Positions 1 through 7,402 of a stretch of 13,167 nt of DNA are shown piece after piece. Under the pieces are notes generated by a model. It was not told the origin of the DNA. It ran no database searches and was given only the letters and a program-made list of their open reading frames with translations. The stretch lies in assembly GCA_017439615.1 (NCBI GenBank), contig JAFSIU010000018.1, positions 1 to 13,167 on the forward strand, given 5' to 3'. This DNA comes from Bacillota bacterium. Its GTDB lineage: Bacteria; Bacillota; Dehalobacteriia; UBA4068. The position numbers and the translations under genes were made by a program. How positions within the stretch are numbered: the first letter of the stretch is position 1; the number at the start of each line of letters is the position of its first letter.

Positions 1-110
1 CAAATTCTTATTTATCGTTCAGTTTACTTTATCATATTTTTCGGCCTGCATCAATACTTAGTGAAACTGCCAAAGATGTAACCCGTCAGTCCAAAAGTAA
101 ATTGGGACAA

Positions 111-1319
111 TTATTCCCGATCAAGCATTGCAAGATATTCCGGGAAGGGCTGAAGACTGCGTTTTAATATGCCATGCATATGCGCAATGGCAATGCCGTA
201 ATTGACAATAGGCACTCCTGCTGACTTGGCTTTGGCAATTCTGTTCTGCATTTCCTTCTCATTCAGCATACAGGCTCCGCAATGCACAATGAGCGAAAAA
301 TCCTGCAGCTCATCGGGAAAATGTCCGCCCGAGGTGAAAGAAAACTGCGGCTTCGCCTTTGCAAAGGCATCTATCCATCCGGGGAGCTTCACCGTGCCGA
401 TATCATTGCATTGTCTGTGATGCGTACAGCCTTCCGAGATCAGCACCTTGTCGCCGTCTTCAAGGCAAGACAGCTTTGCTGCTCCTTTGATAAGCTCTGC
501 CAGATCGCCCTTATATCTGGCAAAGAGTATGGAGAAAGAGGTCAGCATGATATCTTCCGGCGTATCTTTGGAAACCTTGCCGAAGGCCTGAGAATCTGTG
601 ATGACCAGCTTCGGTTTCTTTTTCAGGCTTTCAAGCATCTGCGGCAGCTCGGTGTCCTGACAGATCAATGCCATGCAGTGATTATCCAGGATTTCGCGTA
701 TTGTCTGCTGCTGCGGCAGTATCAGTCTGCCCTTGGGTGCCGCGGCATCGATCGGAGTGACCAGGATTACGATATCATCGGGCTGCAGCAGATCAGCTAC
801 CAGAGTTTTTTCAGTTTTCTTTTCTGCAGCAAAGGTGCCAAGCTTTTCTTTCAGCTCAAAAATACCTTCCTGTGTGATGGCACTTGCATAAAGTGCCTTG
901 TCCTGAAGAAGTTCTCTTTGCTCCAGAAGCTCAGCCTTGTTGAAGACTATCACATAGGGCAGCTTTTTGCTTTGGAAAAGCTGCTCCAGTTCATAGTCCT
1001 GCTTGCTCATACCGACGGTACTGTCAATGACAAGCACGGCGATATCTGTTTTGGCAAGTATCTGCTTGGCTTTTTCAACTCTTTTTTGTCCAAGCTCACC
1101 TTCATCATCAAGACCGGGAGTGTCAATGATGACAACCGGCCCCAAGGGCTTGAGCTCCATTGCTTTGGTGACAGGATCTGTGGTCGTGCCCTTAATGTCG
1201 GAGACTACGGACAGCTCCTGTCCCGTGACGGCATTGACAATGCTCGATTTTCCGGCATTACGCATACCGAAAAAGCCAATATGCAGCCTTTCGGCACTGA
1301 CGGTTTCATTAAGGCTCAT
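111..1319 (-). CDS. hydF: [FeFe]-hydrogenase maturation GTPase HydF
   Basis: 402 residues, the usual HydF length. HydF is the cytoplasmic GTPase scaffold on which the 2Fe subcluster of the H-cluster is held before transfer to apo-hydrogenase. The N-terminal Ras-like G domain shows Walker A GMRNAGKS (residues 18-25), GTTTDP (44-49), DTPG (66-69) and NKAE (127-130). The C-terminal cluster-binding domain shows CTH (Cys298, His300) followed 45 residues later by HCGAC (His346, Cys347, Cys350), matching the known CxH...HCxxC iron-sulfur ligand pattern. The ATG start at 1319 follows an AAGGGGG Shine-Dalgarno at good spacing. It is the last gene of the TM1266-hydE-hydG-hydF run, 42 nt after hydG. I see no convincing intrinsic terminator in the 110 nt downstream; only short weak hairpins without a T-run occur there. 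Confidence 0.96.
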   Translation of the reverse strand: MSLNETVSAERLHIGFFGMRNAGKSSIVNAVTGQELSVVSDIKGTTTDPVTKAMELKPLGPVVIIDTPGLDDEGELGQKRVEKAKQILAKTDIAVLVIDSTVGMSKQDYELEQLFQSKKLPYVIVFNKAELLEQRELLQDKALYASAITQEGIFELKEKLGTFAAEKKTEKTLVADLLQPDDIVILVTPIDAAAPKGRLILPQQQTIREILDNHCMALICQDTELPQMLESLKKKPKLVITDSQAFGKVSKDTPEDIMLTSFSILFARYKGDLAELIKGAAKLSCLEDGDKVLISEGCTHHRQCNDIGTVKLPGWIDAFAKAKPQFSFTSGGHFPDELQDFSLIVHCGACMLNEKEMQNRIAKAKSAGVPIVNYGIAIAHMHGILKRSLQPFPEYLAMLDRE

Positions 1320-1361
1320 AGCATCCCCCTTGTGAAAAACTTACTTATTGAAACGGTTGTA

Positions 1362-2818
1362 TCAGAAACGGAAATCTCTGCGGTTGGAGTTTTTGATATC
1401 CTGAATATTCTGCTCGGCAATAGCACGGACTTTGTCTTTGGGAATGCGTTTAAGCTCCTCTTCGACCATTTTATAGCCGATTTCCTTGGCGCTGTCCGAG
1501 GCATAGTCTTCAAGATATTCGGAAAGCGTCATCAGCGCATTGGGATGGCAGCAATTGAGTATCTGTCCATTCTTGCAAAGGCTCATAAATCTGTCGCCTG
1601 TTCTGCCCTCACGATAGCAAGCAGTGCAGAAGGAGGGGATATGACCGTTTTCCATCAGCCATTGCACGACCTCATCAAGGGAGCGCTGATCGGAGACATC
1701 AAACTGTTCGGTGTCATGCGGACGCTCTTCTGCGGAATAGCCTGCATAACCGCCGACAGAGGTGCGGGAGCCGCCGGAAACCTGGCTGACGCCAAGATGC
1801 AGCAAACGACTGCGGACCTGTTCATTTTCGCGGGTGGAGATAATGATGCCGGTATAAGGAACTGCCAGACGAATGCAGGCAGTGATTTTTGCAAAGGTGT
1901 CATCATCGATGCCATTGTCAAACTGATCGGGATCGATATCGTCAGCTTTTTTCAGTCTGGGAACGGAAATGGTATGCGGTCCGACACCGTGAACAGCCTC
2001 AAGATGCTCGGCATGCATCAGCAAGCCTGCAAATTCATATTTATAAAGCTCCAGACCAAAGAGCACACCAAGACCGACATCGTCGATGCCGCCCTCCATT
2101 GCTCTGTCCATTGCCTCAGTGTGATAAGCATAATTGTGCTTGGGACCGGTGGGGTGCAGCTGTTCATAGCTTTCCTTATGATAGGTTTCCTGGAAAAGAA
2201 TATATGTTCCGATGCCTGCATCCTTGAGCTTGCGATAGTTTTCTACTGTGGTCGCGGCGATATTGACATTCACGCGGCGGATATCGCCGTTTTTGTGATG
2301 CACGCTGTAAATCGTTTTGATGCATTCCAGAATATATTCAAGCGGATTGTTCACGGGGTCTTCGCCTGCTTCGATGGCAAGGCGCTTGTGTCCCATATCC
2401 TGCAGCGCAATAACCTCTGCGCGAACCTCTTCCTGAGTCAGCTTTTTGCGCGGAATGGTTTTGTTCTGATGATGATAAGGGCAATAGACGCAGCCGTTCA
2501 CGCAATAATTCGAAAGATAAAGCGGCGCAAAAATGACGATACGGTTGCATAGAAGGCAAGCTTGATCTCTTCAGCGATTTTATAAATCTCCTGAATAACA
2601 TCGGGATCATCGCAGGCAAGCAGCACAGATGCTACTCTGTGAGTGAGGCCTGCGCATTTATATCCGGTTTCGGTCTTCTGTGGGCGAGCCTTATCCAGAA
2701 TTTGTTGGATAAGCTCCATATTGTTTTTGTTTTCCTCGGCATAAGCCAGGGTTGCGAGAATTTCTCCGTCATGGATAAATTCCTCGGCTTTGAGAGATTT
2801 GGGATCATAATTTGTCAT
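1362..2818 (-). pseudogene. hydG: HydG, radical SAM tyrosine lyase, disrupted by a one-base deletion
   Basis: HydG cleaves tyrosine to make the CO and CN ligands of the [FeFe]-hydrogenase H-cluster. The sequence is in two frames. From the ATG at 2818 (Shine-Dalgarno AAAGGAAG) the first frame gives about 90 normal HydG residues ending ...EEIKLAFY, then runs out of family into a stop near 2498. The following frame continues the family sequence GNRIVIFAPLYLSNYC, then VNGCVYCPYHHQN. The codon for the expected Gly after Tyr lacks one G, near 2547-2549. Restoring it yields 485 residues with the radical SAM CX3CX2C at about Cys106/110/113 and the HydG-specific C-terminal CX2CX22C at about Cys398/401/424. 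As read, neither frame makes a working enzyme: the GTG at 2501 would start inside the cysteine motif and lose Cys106. It is either a true lesion or a sequencing/assembly error; everything else in the gene looks intact. Confidence 0.9.
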
Positions 2819-2859
2819 TTTCTTTACTTCCTTTCTTGGAGTCAGATTTATCTTCCTCT

Positions 2860-3900
2860 TCAGATATTTTTTATATCACCGCGGTCGGTCACCACCTGAT
2901 AGCCGATTGCGGAAATTTTTTGTTTTAGCGAATCCAGGCTTTGTGCGGATTCATCGCCATCCGAGATTTTGTTGTCATAAAGCATATATTTTTTCCTTAC
3001 CGAAGCAGGGGAGAGGTTCGGCATCACGACATTGGCGCCTGCCAGAATTCCCTTTTCGCGTCCAAGCGGATCAATAGTGCCCAAAGCTGTGGTAGAGGGC
3101 AGTAATATATTTGGCTTGATCAGCCTGATAATAGAAAGAAGATAGCAGGTCAGTTCCAGACTCCCTGCCTGATAGCCTGCAAAAACAGTATCAATATGCG
3201 GAATGAAAGGTCCAATCCCGCACATATCAGGCTGAAAGGTTTCTATGAATTTCAGATCCTTTGCCAGCTCGGCTTCTGTCTGGAAGGGACTGCCGACCAT
3301 AAAGCCGCAGCCTGTCTGGAAGCCAAGCTCTTTCAGCTCATGCAGACAGCGCATTCTGTCCGCAAAGGCTAATTGCGGTGGATGCAGCTTGGCATAATGC
3401 TCTGCATCTGCGGTTTCATGTCTCAGCAGATATCTGTCAGCACCTGCTTCCCTGAGTTTTTGATAGCTTTCACGGCTGCGCTCACCCAAAGAAAGAGTGA
3501 TGGCGCAATCGGGAAAGCGCTGCTTGATGTCTGCAATCAGCCCGCAAAGCAGCTCATCATTATAATAAGCATCTTCGCCTCCCTGCATAACAAAGGTGCG
3601 GAATCCAAGCTCATACCCTTCTTCGCAGCATTCCATTATCTCTTGCGGTGTCAGCCGATAGCGTACACAATTACGGTTGCCGCCGCGTATCCCGCAATAA
3701 AGACAATCATTTTTGCAGATATTGCTTATCTCGATCAGCCCGCGAATGAAAACGGAATTGCCATAAACCTCTTTTCTTGTCTTTTGTGCCAGCTCAGTCA
3801 GCAGTTCTGCGGCTTCGGGATTGCGGTTGCGCAGCAAAAGCTCATATTCCGCAAGCTCCAGACGATGCTCCTTTGCCAGCTTTTCGATCAGCCTAATCAT
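2860..3900 (-). CDS. hydE: [FeFe]-hydrogenase maturation radical SAM enzyme HydE
   Basis: 346 residues, full length for HydE, which acts in building the 2Fe subcluster on HydF, probably on the iron-cysteine complex that HydG releases. The radical SAM motif is CKNDCLYC, Cys62/66/69, directly followed by GIRGGNRN, typical of HydE and close to biotin synthase. Further family-like blocks are MQGGEDAYY, SLGERS, LLRHETAD and GFMVGSPFQT. The ATG at 3900 lies inside the end of the upstream TM1266-like gene (8-nt overlap, ATGATTAG), and there is no strong Shine-Dalgarno of its own, so translation is probably coupled to that gene. hydG follows 41 nt after the stop. Confidence 0.96.
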   Translation of the reverse strand: MIRLIEKLAKEHRLELAEYELLLRNRNPEAAELLTELAQKTRKEVYGNSVFIRGLIEISNICKNDCLYCGIRGGNRNCVRYRLTPQEIMECCEEGYELGFRTFVMQGGEDAYYNDELLCGLIADIKQRFPDCAITLSLGERSRESYQKLREAGADRYLLRHETADAEHYAKLHPPQLAFADRMRCLHELKELGFQTGCGFMVGSPFQTEAELAKDLKFIETFQPDMCGIGPFIPHIDTVFAGYQAGSLELTCYLLSIIRLIKPNILLPSTTALGTIDPLGREKGILAGANVVMPNLSPASVRKKYMLYDNKISDGDESAQSLDSLKQKISAIGYQVVTDRGDIKNI

Positions 3901-4150
3901 TGCTGATCACGCTCGAATATGCAGTTTTTGTACTGATGCCGGGCAGATTGCCAAGCTTGCCAGAAAGTGCGGCAATGATATTCTGCGGCGCATCCAAAGC
4001 AATAGTGATGATATTGATATTGAGCTTGCGATAGGGTATGCCTGTTCTGCCAATGATATATTCACTGTGCTCATGCAGAAGGCTGTTGATTTTTTCTATC
4101 ATTTCATTGTTTTCGACAATGATGCTGATGACAGCAACTCTTTTGTCCAT
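3893..4150 (-). CDS. TM1266-type iron-only hydrogenase system putative regulator
   Basis: 85 residues from the ATG at 4150, chosen because AGGAGG at 4157-4162 is 7 nt upstream; an in-frame TTG at 4156 sits too close to that site. The protein (MDKRVAVISIIVENN..., then EYIIGRTGIPYRKLNINIITIALDAP) matches the small ACT/NikR-C-like ferredoxin-fold family found beside hydE/hydG/hydF and named after TM1266. A regulatory or sensing role is assumed for the family from gene context and fold; its ligand is not established as far as I know. It has no DNA-binding helix, so any regulation would need a partner. It is the first gene of the hyd unit and overlaps hydE by 8 nt. Confidence 0.88.
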   Translation of the reverse strand: MDKRVAVISIIVENNEMIEKINSLLHEHSEYIIGRTGIPYRKLNINIITIALDAPQNIIAALSGKLGNLPGISTKTAYSSVISND

Positions 4151-4163
4151 AGGCAAACCTCCT

Positions 4164-4194
4164 AAAAAAATACCGCACCTTGCAAGGTGCGGTA
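4164..4194 (-). terminator. Intrinsic terminator in the hyd operon leader
   Basis: Perfect inverted repeat, arms TACCGCACCTTG and CAAGGTGCGGTA (4194-4171), followed by seven T residues on the minus strand and then immediately by the AGGAGG of the TM1266-like gene. There is no T-run on the plus strand. Because it lies after the predicted promoter and before the first gene, it would act inside the leader rather than at the end of the preceding gene; if the promoter call is wrong, it could instead end the PLP gene transcript. Confidence 0.75.
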
Positions 4195-4211
4195 AGAATC
4201 AGAATATCCGA

Positions 4212-4259
4212 CTAAACAAGCTTTTTTTGCCAAAAAGCCTGCTTCTGAGCTCTGTTCAT
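4212..4259 (-). CDS. Possible 15-residue leader peptide
   Basis: ATG at 4259 preceded by AAAGGTG with a 7-nt gap, encoding MNRAQKQAFWQKKLV then TAG. The Shine-Dalgarno overlaps the AAGGTGCG segment proposed as antiterminator, so ribosome binding and antitermination would compete. The peptide is not rich in any one amino acid, which argues against classic amino-acid attenuation. It also lies in a sequence block that recurs upstream of the SCIFF gene without a start codon, so the ORF may be fortuitous. Confidence 0.2.
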   Translation of the reverse strand: MNRAQKQAFWQKKLV

Positions 4260-4280
4260 TTGTTCGCACCTTTCACGCAG
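4217..4280 (-). repeat. Copy A of an intergenic repeat-like block
   Basis: On the minus strand: CTGC, then TGCGAACAAATGAAC, GAGCTCAG, AAGCAGG, then GCTTTTTGGCAAAAA. The same ordered blocks occur in copy B at 7453-7403 with small gaps. Both end in a CTTTTTG/CAAAAAG-type inverted repeat and both have a CTGC...GCAG outer stem. Only two copies are in the window, so whether it is a dispersed repeat or a shared regulatory element cannot be settled here. Confidence 0.45.
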
Positions 4281-4308
4281 CCCGATTGCTTAATGTCAGG
4301 TACATATT

Positions 4309-4337
4309 ATTATATCATCAAACAGATGTTTTGTCTA
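4309..4337 (-). promoter_or_regulatory. Sigma-A-type promoter of the hyd maturation operon
   Basis: On the minus strand, TAGACA (-35, 4337-4332), a 17-nt spacer, then TATAAT (-10, 4314-4309). The predicted start of transcription is near 4302, giving a leader of about 150 nt before the first gene. The upstream PLP gene ends at 4371 without an obvious terminator, so read-through from the SCIFF unit may add to this promoter. Confidence 0.7.
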
Positions 4338-4370
4338 TATTTTTACATTTGTTGGTAAGTGATATGCCGC

Positions 4371-5711
4371 TTATTTCACTACAGCCACTTGTTCTATGCC
4401 ATAATATTTGAAGCTTTGAATGGCGTGCTCGTCAATCTTTTCTCCGCATATCAGAATGGGAACGGCAGGCGGGCAGCTGACAGAAGCGGCAGCAAGAATC
4501 CTGCCCTTGCTTTTTTGCACATCGATGATTTCGGCAGGAGCCAGCATTGCTTCTCTCGCAGAAAGTACTTTTTCTCCTGCATGGAATCTGGGCGGGCATT
4601 CGGTCAGCGGAGCTCTTGCGGGAATTGTGAGCAGTGCTGTCCGCAGCTGCTGCAAGCCTTTTTCTCCGATCTCAGGTGTCAGCATCAGCACAAGATGATC
4701 GGGATCGGCAAATTCACTGATGACATTCTGCTCGGACAAAAGCGCTGCCAGCTCATATCCGCTATATCCATATTCCTTGGCCTTGATGCAGATTTTCAGC
4801 GGCTCCTGACCAAAAAGGTGATAGCCATTGTTCTCCAAGTCTTTTTTCAATTCGGTGACACAGGGCAAAAACTGCTGCAGCTTTTGAGCATATCCTTCAA
4901 GATAGCTGTTTGCCATATCCAAAGATTGCAGGATCAGATAAGAAGGGCTGGTGGAGCCAAAAAGTGCCAGCGCATTCTTTGCCTGAGGAACAGCCTCTTT
5001 TTCAAATGAGGCAGCAATATGCAAATAAGCTCCGCCTGTCAGCACAGGCAGGGTTTTATGCGCCGAATCGCAGCACATATCCGCACCGAGATCAATGGGA
5101 TGCAGTGAAGGCTGCAAAAAACGCAGATAGGCACCGTGAGCATTATCTGTCAGCAGCAAGATCCCATGGCGATGACAGACATCTGCAAGACCTGCAATAT
5201 CAGCCAGCCCTCCCGGATAATCGGGGCTGGTAACATAGACCGCTATCGGTTTTTCTTCAGCCTTGCATAGTATCGCATCCAGCTCTTCAGGGCTGATGCT
5301 GCAGGAAAGATATGAATTCATCTGCTGCGGATAAAGCCACATAAGCTCAATGTCCAGCAGGGCAGCGGCGCTCAGGAAGGTTTTGTGAACATTTCTTGCC
5401 GCAGCGATCAAGGGCTTTTTGCCATGCGTTTTTGCATGCATCAGCGCCAGATAAAGCATAGCGCGTATACAGTGGGATGAGCCCTCTGTGGAATAGAAAG
5501 TGCTGCAGCCAAAAAGCTTGCCTGCATTTTCTTCGCTCTGCCTGATGATGCCTGCTGCTTCAAAAAGACTGTCTGCACCCTCAATTTCTGTTATGTCCAG
5601 AGGCTCTGCGCCGAGAATGCTATGTCCTTTGTGTCCGGGCATATGCAGGCGCAAGGCCTGTTTCTCCGCATAGCTTCTGACAAAATCGCAAATAGGAGTT
5701 TTCATAATCAT
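4371..5711 (-). CDS. Orn/Lys/Arg decarboxylase-family PLP protein
   Basis: 446 residues, close to the shorter Bacillota members of this fold-type I PLP family (YaaO/SpeA-like), which decarboxylate arginine, lysine or ornithine. Visible motifs are MPGHKG (24-29), STEGSSH (74-80), DNAHGAY (189-195) and SAHK with the expected Schiff-base lysine at Lys219. The C-terminal small domain is present to about residue 440. The ATG at 5711 overlaps the maturase stop by 4 nt (ATGA); an in-frame ATG two codons later is the alternative start. The overlap implies translational coupling with the SCIFF maturase. The substrate cannot be read from sequence. It may be a polyamine-pathway enzyme or a decarboxylase-like protein of other use. 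Confidence 0.88.
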   Translation of the reverse strand: MIMKTPICDFVRSYAEKQALRLHMPGHKGHSILGAEPLDITEIEGADSLFEAAGIIRQSEENAGKLFGCSTFYSTEGSSHCIRAMLYLALMHAKTHGKKPLIAAARNVHKTFLSAAALLDIELMWLYPQQMNSYLSCSISPEELDAILCKAEEKPIAVYVTSPDYPGGLADIAGLADVCHRHGILLLTDNAHGAYLRFLQPSLHPIDLGADMCCDSAHKTLPVLTGGAYLHIAASFEKEAVPQAKNALALFGSTSPSYLILQSLDMANSYLEGYAQKLQQFLPCVTELKKDLENNGYHLFGQEPLKICIKAKEYGYSGYELAALLSEQNVISEFADPDHLVLMLTPEIGEKGLQQLRTALLTIPARAPLTECPPRFHAGEKVLSAREAMLAPAEIIDVQKSKGRILAAASVSCPPAVPILICGEKIDEHAIQSFKYYGIEQVAVVK

Positions 5712-7078
5712 TCACCCCGGGTTCTTGCAACCGCGACCATGATCGCGCATTCCATACGTTTTTTGAAAAGCTTGCAGCCATATTCATAAACGCCTGTTAC
5801 ATTGCCTGTTGCATGATATGCATTTGCAGCACAGCCACCCGAGCAATAAAGACGAGCCCAACAATCTCTGCATTCGGGATGAGCATAAACATTGCAGTTT
5901 GCAAATTCCTTTTGTATATTGGTATTGGTGACGCCTTCCCAGATGTCTCCGAGTCTGAATCTTTCTTCGCCGACAAACTGATGGCAGGGATAAAGATCGC
6001 CCCAAGGGGTCACTGCCATATATTCCGTGCCGCTTCCGCAGCCGGAAATACGCTTATATATGCAGGGACCGCCGGTCAGGTCTATCATATAGTGATAGAA
6101 GGTGAAGGGCTTACCCAGCTTGTCATGCTCAAGCATTTTTTCGGCAAGCTTTTCATATTGCTCCATGATGATGGGCAGATCTTCTTCGGTCAATGCCGAG
6201 GGATCGTCATCTGCACATACCACAGGCTCCATGCTCAGCTCGGTGAAACCAAGATCAAGCATTTGCTGAATATCATTCAGAAAGTCAGGATTGGCATGGG
6301 TGAAGGTGCCGCGCATATAATAATCCTTGCCGCCGCGTGCCTCCACAAATTTTTGGAATTTGGGCACGATTTTCTCCCAGCTGCCATTGCCCGCATAATC
6401 GACACGGTAACGGTCATGGATCTCCTTGCGTCCGTCAAGGCTGAGAACGACATTGCTGCATTCACGGTTTGCCCATTCGATCACATCGTCATCCACAAGA
6501 ATGCCGTTGGTGGTCAGTGTGAAGCGGAAAATTTTGCCTTTTTGCTGTTCCACGCTTCTTGCATATGCCACAAGATCTTTGACTACCTGAAAATTCATCA
6601 GCGGCTCACCGCCAAAGAAATCAACTTCGAGATTGCGTCTGCTGCCGGAATTTTCTATCAGAAAATCCAAAGCCCGTTTGCCCACCTCAAAGCTCATAAC
6701 AGCACGTTCACCGTGATATTTGCCCTGGCTCGCAAAGCAATATTCACAGTTCAGATTGCAGGTATGCGCGATATGCAGGCATAATGCTTTGACGACACCT
6801 GCTGTTTTCTGCTTCAGCTCACCTGCCATGGGCTCGAAGCTGTCTTCGGCAAAAAGCTTTCCTGCCTGCTTCAGCTCCAAAACCTGATCATAGCATTCAG
6901 CAAGCTCTTCCGCGGAAATCTCAGGATATTTTTCGCCTGCAATACGCAAAACATCTTCACGGCTGTTGTTTTCAAAAAGTGCTATGATGTCATAGGCTAC
7001 CTCGTCCACGACATGCACCGAGCCCGAGCAGATATCCAGTACGATATTATATCCGCCCTGCTTATATTGATGGATCAT
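5708..7078 (-). CDS. SCIFF peptide radical SAM/SPASM maturase
   Basis: 456 residues, the expected length for the thioether-forming maturase of SCIFF peptides (CteB-like). The N-terminal ~90 residues look like a RiPP recognition element (QGGYNIVLDICSGSVHVVDEVAYDII). The radical SAM site is CNLNCEYC, Cys107/111/114, with FFGGEP at 154-159. The C-terminal SPASM region carries Cys339, Cys347, Cys365, Cys395, Cys403, Cys406, Cys412, Cys416 and Cys435, including CHQF and CRDCWARLYCSGGC. Such enzymes join Cys sulfur to alpha carbons in the precursor. The ATG at 7078 has GGAGAA six nt upstream. It lies 102 nt after the precursor gene, behind an intrinsic terminator, and overlaps the following PLP gene by 4 nt. 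Confidence 0.95.
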   Translation of the reverse strand: MIHQYKQGGYNIVLDICSGSVHVVDEVAYDIIALFENNSREDVLRIAGEKYPEISAEELAECYDQVLELKQAGKLFAEDSFEPMAGELKQKTAGVVKALCLHIAHTCNLNCEYCFASQGKYHGERAVMSFEVGKRALDFLIENSGSRRNLEVDFFGGEPLMNFQVVKDLVAYARSVEQQKGKIFRFTLTTNGILVDDDVIEWANRECSNVVLSLDGRKEIHDRYRVDYAGNGSWEKIVPKFQKFVEARGGKDYYMRGTFTHANPDFLNDIQQMLDLGFTELSMEPVVCADDDPSALTEEDLPIIMEQYEKLAEKMLEHDKLGKPFTFYHYMIDLTGGPCIYKRISGCGSGTEYMAVTPWGDLYPCHQFVGEERFRLGDIWEGVTNTNIQKEFANCNVYAHPECRDCWARLYCSGGCAANAYHATGNVTGVYEYGCKLFKKRMECAIMVAVARTRGE

Positions 7079-7136
7079 TTTCTTTCTCCTTTATTGAAAA
7101 ATGATTTGATGAAAAGATATTTATGAAACGGACTTT

Positions 7137-7168
7137 ATGAAAAAATGCCGCCGAAGTCGGCGGCATTT
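7137..7168 (-). terminator. Intrinsic terminator between SCIFF peptide and maturase
   Basis: Stem AAATGCCGCCGA / TCGGCGGCATTT (7168-7157 and 7154-7143) with a short loop, followed on the minus strand by six T residues. It starts 13 nt after the SCIFF stop codon. No promoter stands out in the ~60 nt before the maturase, so partial read-through would set a high precursor-to-enzyme ratio, a common layout for peptide precursor genes. Confidence 0.8.
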
Positions 7169-7180
7169 CAGTATGTGCAA

Positions 7181-7330
7181 TTACTTGCTTTCCTTGCTCT
7201 CACACTGCTGGTTTGCAATGCCACAGCTGGTCTTGCATGCAGACTGGCAAGAAGTCTGACATTCACCGCAGCCGCCGTTTTTGGCGCTGTCGCACAGATT
7301 GCGGGTTTCGATAGTTTTAATGCGTTCCAT
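7181..7330 (-). CDS. SCIFF ranthipeptide precursor (six Cys in forty-five family)
   Basis: A 49-residue peptide. It starts at ATG 7330 with Shine-Dalgarno AAGGTG and a good gap. The N-terminal part MERIKTIETRNL matches the MKHIKTLNTK-like leader of the family, and the core has CGECQTSCQSACKTSC and ends near NQQC. Cysteines are at 13, 21, 24, 28, 32, 36 and 43: the six standard SCIFF cysteines plus an extra one at 13. The peptide is the substrate of the adjacent radical SAM/SPASM maturase, which makes thioether links. The natural role of SCIFF peptides is not firmly settled; quorum-type signalling has been suggested for some ranthipeptides. Confidence 0.93.
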   Translation of the reverse strand: MERIKTIETRNLCDSAKNGGCGECQTSCQSACKTSCGIANQQCESKESK

Positions 7331-7368
7331 ATTTTTCACCTTCTATATCAAGAATAGTTTACGCACCC

Positions 7369-7397
7369 ATTTTATCATATCGTTCCCATACTGTCAA
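7369..7397 (-). promoter_or_regulatory. Promoter of the SCIFF unit
   Basis: Minus strand TTGACA (7397-7392), 17-nt spacer, TAAAAT (7374-7369). It lies about 40 nt before the SCIFF start codon and gives a short leader of about 30 nt. Confidence 0.8.
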
Positions 7398-7402
7398 ATA
7401 TA

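Larger units (their letters stand above)
4151..4303 (-). promoter_or_regulatory. Candidate attenuator leader of the hyd operon
   Basis: The transcribed leader reads, in order: an AAGGTGCG segment (4272-4265); a 15-codon ORF (4259-4212); a ~10-bp hairpin CAGGCTTTTT / AAAAAGCTTG with a GGCAA loop; and a perfect palindromic terminator hairpin (4194-4171) with a U7 tract that runs straight into the AGGAGG Shine-Dalgarno. AAGGTGCG is identical to part of the terminator's 3' arm, so it can pair over 8 bp with CGCACCTT (4191-4184) in the 5' arm and stop the terminator forming. I do not recognise a known riboswitch or T-box consensus. What is seen is the sequence and complementarity; regulated attenuation is inference. 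Confidence 0.5.

Noticed and set aside
282..2552. A 756-codon open frame on the plus strand across hydF and hydG
   Set aside because: It lies opposite two clearly recognisable genes, has no family-like motifs and ends in the hydG region; it is an antisense shadow produced by codon bias.
4171..4303. T-box or other known riboswitch in the hyd leader
   Set aside because: I could not find the T-box AGGGTGG-type bulge or the conserved cores of the SAM, cobalamin, c-di-GMP, NiCo, fluoride or ZTP classes; kept as an unclassified attenuator.
5813..6784. A 323-codon plus-strand open frame
   Set aside because: It is antisense to the SCIFF maturase, whose radical SAM and SPASM cysteines are all in the minus-strand frame.
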